From the NCBI GenBank assembly GCA_000499405.2, contig HG738137.1, positions 4,154,001 through 4,218,000 on the forward strand: a stretch of 64,000 nucleotides of DNA. Reading direction: 5' to 3'. The position numbers were made by a program, and so were the translations under genes. The stretch's first letter is position 1; every line of letters starts with the position of its first letter. The stretch comes from Onchocerca volvulus (Eukaryota; Nematoda; Chromadorea; Rhabditida; Onchocercidae). Shown piece by piece: positions 54,915 to 64,000 of this stretch. A model generated the notes under the pieces. It made no database searches. It had not been told where the DNA came from and saw nothing but the letters and a program-made list of their open reading frames with translations.

Positions 54915-57012
54915 TTAGCACACAAAATATTGCCAACTGCTTTAAGTAAAGGGAAAATCCACAATACCTGAAATTTTCCAAGTTGTTAATTGAGCATAAT
55001 TTGATAATTATTAGTAAAATTCACAAATCAACAAAATTTTATATGTTGTCTTCAACCTTGCAATAACAAAGAAGTCTGAGCAAAATTAGCATTCTATCAT
55101 AAAAGGAAAGTCATGGCAAAATATGCTAGTATTAGCCACAATTTCTCTCTAGCTGTGGAAAAAGAGTCGAAGCTATAATATTTTATTAGCAATTTGTAAC
55201 TTGTTAGGCTCGATAACATTTCTCAGTTATTCTATGCTTCTTTGACGTTTGGCATATAATTAATATTTTATTTGATGTGACAATAATTATTACTCATTTG
55301 ATGTGCCGTTTTTGTGTCATTTCGAAACTAATAACAACCATTTTTTGAAATGTCATTGTAATCAAAGGAAAAAGCGACCTTTTCTATAGTAAATAACAAC
55401 AAACTTAGTGTCACGAATTATCATCAAAGGGCACTCACAAATGTCCAGCAAATTTATTCAATGCTATCAATTGGTTTGTTCATGCAAACATCCAATTTTT
55501 GTCTAAAGTTTACTCGAAATTCATGCTTGCATTCATTCACTTCTTTGCATCCTTATTGATTGACGTAATTCTTCGACTTGCGAACAAACAGAAAGCAAAG
55601 ATTGTTTACTTCCAGCAGATAGGCGCATCAATCTTTTTAAGGATGAAGCATGCACATCGTGTGATCAATGATAAGCAAAAATGTAAGCCAAATGATCAAA
55701 TTGAAGAGATGAAGTGAACGGTGACTTATTGATTTTGAATCATATTTGGTACTAGGTTGAATTTAAAGATATGAATCTCACGGTCATCTTAACTTCTATT
55801 CTAGGCACATGTGTATAGTGAGGAAATATCTCACTGAATCTTCCGAAACCTGAAAATAATTGCACATTTCTAGGATATGTCGCTTTTCACTCTTAACAAA
55901 CAGTTCAAACACCATTGCTTGAGACTCATGCATGCATGCATGTGATGTTTATAGTTATTAAGATAAATTTACTATAAAGTGAATTTAGCAAGAATAAAGT
56001 ATAGGAAAATTGCTCGGTCTAGCTGCTTGCTTCTAAAAAACTTGAGCTTTCTAATGGTCGACATGATACTCAGCAAAAACTTCAACGGATAAAATCAATT
56101 GTGGAAGGTCGAAATTCGAATTTTACCAGTATTTACTGATAAAAAAAACCTCCCTTTAAAATAAAGCATTATTTAGATCCTCACTAGTTAAATAGACAAG
56201 AAATCTTGAAAAAGTCGTTAAAGAAATCATTCTTTTCTATAAATTTCCCAGGGTGTAGATCACTGAAAATATTACGGTCGACATTATGAAAAGTTGACGG
56301 ATGACTGATGAAAGTACTTTTTTCATTTTGAAGGAATGAATTAGCCGTACTGATTGATTACTGCTATCAGAACTTTGTTGGATGGATATGATAAATGAGA
56401 GAGGGAATGATGTCATCATTGTCTTTTTGTCTTCTTGATCTCTTTTTTGAACATGTTGATTGATTATTTTTCCAACAAATCTATTTTTTTTCTGATGAAT
56501 TTCGCATAATTTCATCTAAAGACAAAATTATTCAGATGGTATGGTATGTTCTATGATTCATCGGGAATTGTTTCAGTTTCAAAATCAAGCTCCTGACAGG
56601 CTATGCTGAGCTCCAAAAAATCATCGACAGAGAATAATTCATTGCTTACCATTAAATAAGCCTATAGAATGTGCCTAATTCAAGACAGAATTGACAGAAT
56701 TGTTCAAATATGTCTAATTTCACATATACATTTAGTGATTGGGTCAAAGTTCACAATTTAGTTTAGAATTTCTGTTTAGTTGATAGTTCTATCTTTAATC
56801 GTTTTCGATTCTTCTGCCTTGCATAATGATACAAATGCTTTTCAAGTTAGCAAAACTATTCATGGAGATAACCGTTTAATCACTAATTAAATAATTTCAA
56901 AACTGCTAATGAAAATTTTAAATTTACATTTTACATTTTCCAAATCAATTATGAATTTACATTAATAAAAATCTTAAAAAGTGCATCGCCACATATTAGC
57001 TGCTGTTGCTTT

Positions 57013-57092
57013 TTTGTTCACCAAATCATAGTTGAGATGAATCAACATATTTTTTGTTTGCCAATATCATAGTTGGAATGAATCAGCACATT
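57013..57092. repeat. Short imperfect direct duplication
   Basis: Two copies of about 38 bases share ATCATAGTTG, GATGAATCA or GAATGAATCA, and a CACATT or ACATAT end. They lie within the gene desert; no function is apparent. Confidence 0.6.
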
Positions 57093-60023
57093 AGGAAATG
57101 ATTAAGTGATAATACTTCTTGATTTAAAATACTTTCACTTCCATACGAATTTCCTCTTTTTAATTAAGAAATAAACTAGTAGAGAAATAAAATCTTTGGT
57201 ACACCTCCTCCTGATAACTGGCATATCTATAATATTACTACTGGTCATTTGAAATTAATTTTACTTTTATTTGAACTGTTCTAAATTTGAATATGAGGAT
57301 GGGAGTATCAAATTTAATTGTCAGTAAAATTTGATGTTTTAAAACCTGTTTTATAAAAGTGGGAGATCAACATTTCGCACAAATTAGAAAAGGAAATGAT
57401 TTTTTACTCAAATTTGGCAGTACAATTAATAATATCACCTGTTCCGTTTTACTCACAGCAATAATTATGAACTTTTTTTTGGGAACGAATGCGTCTTTCT
57501 ATAAACAGTTACAGTGATATTTTCCATATTTGCTGTTCTGTGAGATTTTGCCAAAAACTTACACCATGCAAAACTCTCTCAAAAGTTTACATCATTTTCT
57601 GCTTAATTTGCATTTTTTTTCCCATTGACAATGATGACCAAAAGTTTTAGTTGAGAAATTCAGCATGACGAGTTTGGACATGATAAGATGATCATCTTGT
57701 CCCATCTCATTCTGATCACCAGTTTATGCGCAATCTCGGCCTATGGGACATAGATCATTCCCTTCTGGCTGCTAGTTTCTAGTCCATCAAATTGCATGAA
57801 GTGAAGTAAATGTCATGCAAAAAAATTCGAATATTCTTAAGAAGCAGAACAAAGTTTTTTTTTTTCTTTTGCGTTTTTTTACCAATAAAAGGAACGAGGT
57901 ATATAGTTTAAATAAATTGCTTCTTTTTCTAATTTATGCCAAGTATTTATCTGCCACTTTTATGGGACAGGTTTTAAATTTTATTGGCATTTAAATTTAA
58001 TATTTCCATTGTTATATTCAGGTTAGAATAATTCAAACAAAAGCAAAATTAATTTCAAATGAAATCAGTAATACTATCTTAGATATGCTAATTATCAGAA
58101 GAAGATGTAATAAAAAACAAATGAGTGATTTATTTATTTAGTTGATTAATAATTGATTACTTGATTAGTAGTTGATTAGTACTTAATCATTTAGTTTATT
58201 ATTTGATATTATGGATGTGATTTATATCTCTGATCATGAAGAAGATCTGCGAACATGATAGACATCATATCTTCAAGGAATTTCTGCTACATAATGCAGA
58301 AAAAAGAACGATACTGAATAGTATTGCAAGCCATAAAATCTCGTTTACATTGATTGTCCTATACGTTAAAAATTGATAAAAAATGAGACGTCAATGTCTT
58401 TGCTTAATATATTTGTCGTTTAATGACTTTTGAACTGATTTCGCTATCAATCAGTCATAACTTTTGTCGGATCAGACTAGTTGTTGAACTCTTTTATGAC
58501 AAACTGCGAGTTGTCAGAAGAGTGAATATTTAAAAAGTGACTATTTTAAAACAGATATAATAATTCAAAATATCACACTGTAAATGTTTGAAGCAGCTTC
58601 TGAAGATCAAAGAATTGGAAAATAGAGAAGTTTGCTGGAACTTTATTCTCTATAATAAACATTTGGACACCAGTTCCTTGCAAATTTCAGGCTATGAAAT
58701 CGAGAAATGCTTATAAAAAACAGGCGATCGATGATCAGATATAAATTGAGCTTATTGATGGGCAGAATTAGATAAAAGAAGAGAACTTTTCCTTTAAAAT
58801 CATATTTTGCAAGTCGAACTTTTCAGCTTGGTTTCAACTGGAAAAAGCTGATAAATGACGAATTTGTCGCAAATTTAGCACTTCATGAAGGACATTCTGG
58901 TAACATTTCGTCGATTATTAAATTCGTAACTCTTTTGTGGATTTCTATTTCTTATATTTATTGACTTGAACTACAGATAATTTCTCCTTACAATAAACTG
59001 CTGACATTTCTATCTTTAAGATTAAATATTCTTTAACGTATCAGCTATAAATACAAAAATAAACTTTTTCGTTGTTAAATTCTAACTTAACATTTTTATT
59101 ATTTTACTTAACATTAATATACTTTGAAAATGTCGCCGTACAAATGACAATTGTGCTTTATTTTACTAATTCTAATATAGTATACATTTATTACGCGGAC
59201 AGTATTGTTTTAAAATTATATTTCTCTTTTCCAGTTAGTTTAAATTCGAGAAATGAATTTTGTTGAAATATTTTAACTTTCGTCTAAAAATAATTTAGAT
59301 TTTCGGGTAATAATGATTTCAGTTAATATTTAAGTGTTAACTTAAATCTGTTATGACAAAAGTTTATTCTTTAAAGAATATTTAACCGATTAATTACCAA
59401 GAGAAAATTGGAAAAAAATTACTTTAACATCACGGTAGAAACATATATTTTCTTTAACGAAATTTGCAAAAGTAGAAATTAAATTTTTTCAAAGCGTTTG
59501 CTCCTACGATTTTCAATTCAAGTAAATTTTTATTTATATTCAAACACTACTTTGTTTTAATATCGCTTAAACTTCAAGAAGATCAAATGAAGTCCAATAG
59601 AGAAGCCCGAAAGAATTGTAATTTTTTTAACATAAGACATCCAGATGTCATATATTTCATATACATCATAACAATGCGTAATTATAAACCCGTGAAAATG
59701 AAAGTGAACAAAAATAGGATAGAAAATAAGATGAATTTCTAAAATAAAAATGAATCATTTTAGAATTTGGTGATGCTAAATTTATTTAAAATAAAATTCT
59801 TCTTCAAATCTTAATCTTAAAATGTTCATTTTTTCAGGAAATGTTGAAAAAGTTAATCGTGAAAGTGCCAATATTTTAAATTACAAATGAACAGTTTTTC
59901 CTTTTGAACCAACTTCTTCTATTCGATTCCGTACTAACATCTCTTCTTTTTCTTCCAATAATTTTCCATTTCATCTAGCATTCTACCATGCTATGTCCAT
60001 ATTTATTAAACGATTACGATGCA

Positions 60024-60434
60024 TTAAAAGTTCAAACAAATTGCAGAAATCATCACATAGTTGGTGGCCACAAATAAGCATCTTAATACGGTGTCATTCA
60101 TTATAAATGTTTTCGAAAATTCCCAATGAACACAAATCACTGAAGTACTTAATGCATTAATAAGGTGTTGTTCGATGTCATACGGTAGTGCGGCGATTGA
60201 CTTTTCAAAAAACTCCATTGTGAACTATTGAAATTTCACGCAAATTCAGTGCTTTGAATGAAAGGCAACAAGAATGCCAGGAATACTTACAAGATGGGAA
60301 TAATGGAGAAGGTTGTTGGCCAGAATTCCTCCGCTGCTATCGAGCTGCAGAAGCGCTGGCCAGAATTCCTCCACTGATATGGAACTGCAGGAAGCGTTGA
60401 CTGTCGCGTCGTATTCCATTGTTGCAGAGATCAT
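60024..60434 (-). CDS. Small two-exon candidate gene, unknown
   Basis: Exon 1 (60434-60291, 48 codons from ATG) ends at an excellent donor, CTT|GTAAGT. Exon 2 (60224-60024, 67 codons with stop) begins after the acceptor TTTCAATAG, in the same phase 0, over a 66-base intron. The 114-residue product has an acidic start (EEFWPALLQLDSSGG), then EFFEKSIAALPYDIEQHLIN and a hydrophobic end. Exon 1 contains a 40-bp tandem duplication. The family is not recognised. The splice agreement supports a real transcript; coding status is uncertain. It may be a 3' part of a larger gene. Confidence 0.35.
60317..60396. repeat. 40-bp tandem duplication inside a candidate exon
   Basis: Copies at 60317-60356 and 60357-60396 share TGGCCAGAATTCCTCC, CTG and AGCG blocks and differ at a few sites. 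The unit length is not a multiple of three, so the copies are read in different frames. Confidence 0.85.
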
Positions 60435-60600
60435 GCTTGGCTGTTAATTTGTCGTAACGATTTGACCTGTTTAGGCTAATAGTTTGAAGCAATCCATCTT
60501 ACTCATCACAGTTCTTTAGGTATACATCATTCTACTTTCCACATGATTTCTGACATTTCCTTGTTGGATGTAAAGCGATGAAATTCATAATTACTGTATT

Positions 60601-62421
60601 CTACAAAATTCTGTGTTCTACGCAAATTTTCGGACACAATGGCAGCAACTTCTTCTTGACATTGAAAGTTGGGAGTTCCTCCGAAGTGACATGTTGAATT
60701 TGCAAGCTGCGTGCGTGTGCGTGAACGTGCTGCAGAGCAACACTATCCGTAATGTTGACATGTGTGGGAGACGTCCCATGAGAGCAGCGATTTGTGATTG
60801 AATTAGGGCCGTTCGAGCGTACTTTTCTTGCTGAATTCCACATCGCTTCAACGTACCAAAACCAATGCCAATAGATATATAGCTAAAGATCAATAAATAT
60901 CAGGAACGATCAATTCACTGATCGCCTCCCTCAAAAAAAAGCATTTTAAATATTATAACATTATTAGAAAGAGAAAGGTTGTTCAGAAGTTTATTAAACT
61001 TTGACATTTGTCAATTTCTTTAGTCCAGTTTTCCTTTATAGACGATAAGTGAAATAGTAATGAACTTATTCTGTAATGATTTTCCTTTTCATCTTCTAAA
61101 TTTTATTCAAATAGTAAAATGATAGGCTCAAAACAGCACTTTTACCAAATAATGAGAAACAATACTAGAAAGAAGTTCAATGATGCTCCAGTAGCATAAA
61201 TTGACACCGAAAAAAGTGAAGCACTGTTTTGATCACCGGTAAATGTAGGTAACACTCTTGGTAGAGCAGCCAAACTTAAGATCAGAAGTCCGACACCATA
61301 GGCACTTTGCTAGAAAGTATTGCGAATTTGCGAAAATTTTCAGCTGTAAACTCTTAAAACATCAAGGAAAAAGACACAAACTGTAGTGTCGAAGGAAATT
61401 TGTTTTTTTTTTTTGATTTTCTTTTCAAGAGAGAAAATGAGAAACGAAACTTGGAAGAAAGAAAGAAAGAAGAAACTTGAAGGAATAAAAGATTTCAACC
61501 TTTTCCCGTGCCATTTTTATTCACCGGAAATATTTTTAATTTATTCAACATGATCTGACTACGTACAGTTTAGATATCAAAATATGATTGTGATTTTCTA
61601 AAACAAATTCGCACGGGAAATGGAAGATCTTTTTGTATGCATCAAAAGGGTCAAATTCCGGTATATATGGCCTAGACCAAAGATCTGCTTGATTTTCTAC
61701 AAATAATATGGCATGACCTTTTCTTCGATATAATAACTATGTTACCTGAATAAGAAGAGGCCATAATGAGTAAGGCCTTGGCCTTGATACGAATGCAAAT
61801 GGCAAACAAACGAGAAAGGCAAGAGTGTGACACACGCACCACATGCACCGTCCATATCCACCATCCAAATACTGGGCCACGCAACTATCAATGCCCCACA
61901 ATGAATGAAACAGGCCAATATCAAAAATGATAATGTCCACGCCGACCAACAAAACAGGCTTCGTACCGTTTATAAAGTCACAAAAAAGTATCTGAAACTG
62001 ATTTAAATTAAAATTCAGAGATTTGACTTTTCAGTTCTTAATTTCTACTGAATAAATTGCTTCAAGTAGAGTTATACTACGTGTGAAATCTCAAGAAATC
62101 TCTTAGAATTTCATTGCTGCTAGAGAATCAATCATTTATTTCTACTTCACACCAATCTTTCGCTCTTTCTCGTAGATCTATCGTCAGCTCGGATATGAAA
62201 ATTTCCATTAAATAATTTCTTTAATAGTTTTTCTTCGTTTTCAACAAATTTGAATATTGATGTAATACCTGATTGTAATAGAAGATTGAGAAAAAATGCT
62301 GTGCTAAGGCCCAAATACAAATAGTAAGTTGTAGCAAACCGAGACAGAACGAAATTTGTGAGTTAAGATAGCGATGTCCCAAAATCTTGGAACTTTCATC
62401 GCGAATCACCAGTAGCTTCAT
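60601..62421 (-). CDS. Four-helix membrane protein, unrecognised
   Basis: Exon 1 is 62421-62269 (51 codons from ATG; in-frame stops lie just upstream), exon 2 is 61991-61746 (82 codons) and exon 3 starts at 61309. All joins so far are phase 0 with good signals (TTTCAG acceptor, CAG|GTAAC donor). Hydrophobic segments are ISFCLGLLQLTICIWALAQ, VLLVGVDIIIFDIGLF, MWCVCHTLAFLVCLPFAF and YGVGLLILSLAALPRVLP, plus LNFFLVLFLIIW in exon 3: four or five helices with Cys-rich spots. The end is ambiguous. A donor at 61166 (GTATTG) joins 60882 in a frame giving YIYWHWFWYVEAMWNSARK and a hydrophilic tail to the stop at 60601. The stronger donor at 61146 (GTAAAA) gives a different frame ending at 60618. I know no family match; a nematode-restricted tetraspan type is possible. 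Confidence 0.65.
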
Positions 62422-64000
62422 TAGCAGCTATCAGCTTGCATCTTTCATTGTTTTCTATAATTTTAGATAATCTAGGATTCATCGTATGATATGTTTTGCT
62501 AAATAGTTTGGGAGGAATCTGTGTCATTATCAAAAGCAATTCATCTCTACATAGTTTGCTAAGATCTCGATTGATAAGATTTTGTGATAAATACTTGGTA
62601 ACCTTTTGCAACATTTCGATTAGACTAATTTATATTCATTTACTGAACACCTCACTGGTTCATAAAAGGGCAAGCAAAATAAATTGATGAATGACAGATC
62701 GAAGCAAATCATCATTTGGGAAGATACGAGGGTGCTAAGGTCAGATTATGGTACCATTAACTACCAGTCTTCCTTTAAATTTAACTATTATCAATAAAAA
62801 CGGTCAAAGAAACAAACTGTTACATTTGTACTGCAAAAAGGCATCAGAAATTAGCAAAGAATGAAGAAAACACTTGGACAATGGTGCCAAGCAATAGATA
62901 TTAGGCATTATGAGCTAAGGTTCGTTGCAGCAAAATGACGACAAGACAAGAAAAAGCCAAGAAATTTACATTTGATCTCTGAAGATACGATATATGAATA
63001 TTTAATTAGAGACAAATATGAATGAATAGAGTGACAAATCCTTCATTTCGACATTCAAAAGATGGCACCCAATTAGATGCACTTTACTGGCTTGTAAAAT
63101 TTGATCGATTTTTAACAAATTTGACGAATTTTCTATTTTGCCTGCATGCTTGTCTACCTCTACTATCTTGTTTAATTTGATTTTTGAACTGTGATTATAT
63201 GGTATGAAAGCCTAAAACTAACCTAATATATTGCAAAAATGAACTTTGTCCTAGTTTCGAGTTCATTTAGAGAATTATACTATGTTGAAAACAACTGTTG
63301 AAATGTGTCATTGAGATAAAAAATTGCCAAAAATTGCCAGAAAAAAACAATTTTCAAGTCTAATCCAATAATCGTGAAATGTCAATGAATCAAGTTTCTT
63401 TTCTATTCTGACTCGATAACCACAAGCAAAGGAAAACTCTTTCCAAGATATAAAACGATGGATCTGTTAAGTCGCAATTTAATTAACTGATAGAAGCCTC
63501 AACAGATGAATTTACTGAAGAGAAAAGAGTAAACAATGACGAGTCACTGAAGCAATCAAGGAAAAACAGTGTTGCTCAGATGAGCTGATAAATGAAAATG
63601 GAAATAAATCCATGAGAAACAAATTTCAGTTACAGTTTACCTGATTGATTAAATGAGACATGATTGATTAGTTTTGACGGTATTTATCGTTGCAAATGCC
63701 AATTTATGATAAAACTGTACAAATTATATTGGTGCATCAAACAAAGCCGAAATATCCCAGTAATAAAAAAATGAACGAAGTTGAAAGATTCTGATGCTGT
63801 AATTTTGAAACTGAATTAGGATAAAAAGTATTTTTAAAACAATTTTTTATCCTCATCCATCATGAACTTTAGAAGACTGAAACTAAGATCAGAATTGAGA
63901 TGATATGATATTCAGTTCCTTCCAATGACTGCTGATACCAACCTCATGATTAATATGTTCAAATCGTTCACAAGTTATGATATTGTTGATCAGAAAGCAA
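62422..64000. other. AT-rich end of window
   Basis: A 72-codon frame at 62614-62396 overlaps the start of the membrane protein gene in another frame and is probably its 5' leader. Nothing else recognisable to the end. Confidence 0.45.

Larger units (their letters stand above)
48082..60000. other. ~12-kb gene desert
   Basis: No exon-like frame with both splice signals was found on either strand. It contains a TG-rich microsatellite, A and T homopolymers (e.g. 52403-52430 and T-rich 53030-53220), a MITE-like palindrome and a short direct duplication, each listed separately. Large introns of an unseen gene or distal regulatory DNA cannot be excluded. Confidence 0.5.

Overview
This window is AT-rich eukaryotic DNA from a nematode. 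Genes are split into many short exons with GT..AG introns and T-rich acceptors of the TTTCAG type, and homopolymer A/T runs are common. One gene is a mitochondrial EF-Tu with a short extra C-terminal tail, a form known from nematode mitochondria. The base composition and long AT-rich spacers would fit a filarial or other spirurid worm, but the species cannot be fixed from the sequence. All exon models were built by hand from splice signals, reading phase and remembered protein families; none was checked by search or transcript data.

Left part (1-10.6 kb), all minus strand: the first exons of a COG5-like Golgi tethering subunit, a complete mitochondrial EF-Tu (8 exons, 443 aa), and a complete casein kinase I gamma (9 coding exons, 411 aa) ending in a separate small exon with the Cys-Cys-Cys palmitoylation motif and basic tail. 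Two further 5' exons may give the kinase another N-terminus. The stretch 10.6-20 kb is poor in genes and holds a large foldback repeat, a direct duplication, hairpins and a few weak exon candidates.

Middle part (20-34.2 kb): a Tim8-type small TIM chaperone (+), a possible Sec20/BNIP1-like tail-anchored SNARE (+), an intronless LRR transmembrane protein of 665 aa (+), a ten-exon KLHL20-type BTB-BACK-Kelch adaptor of 623 aa (+), an HYPK homologue (-), and head-to-head with it a small single-pass membrane protein resembling FAM174 (+).

Right part (34-64 kb): a broken, intron-containing pyruvate kinase copy (-), a hypothetical reading frame interrupted by a stop (-), and an apparently intact pyruvate kinase gene (13 exons, 557 aa, -). 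An approximately 12-kb gene desert follows, containing a TG-rich microsatellite and a MITE-like palindrome. At 60-62.4 kb there is a minus-strand four-helix membrane protein that I do not recognise, next to a small two-exon candidate gene. The genes are mostly unlinked housekeeping functions (Golgi traffic, mitochondrial translation and import, glycolysis, ubiquitin ligase adaptor, co-translational chaperone). There is no operon-like system. The most unusual items are the EF-Tu tail, the tandem pyruvate kinase relic, the foldback repeat and the unrecognised membrane protein.
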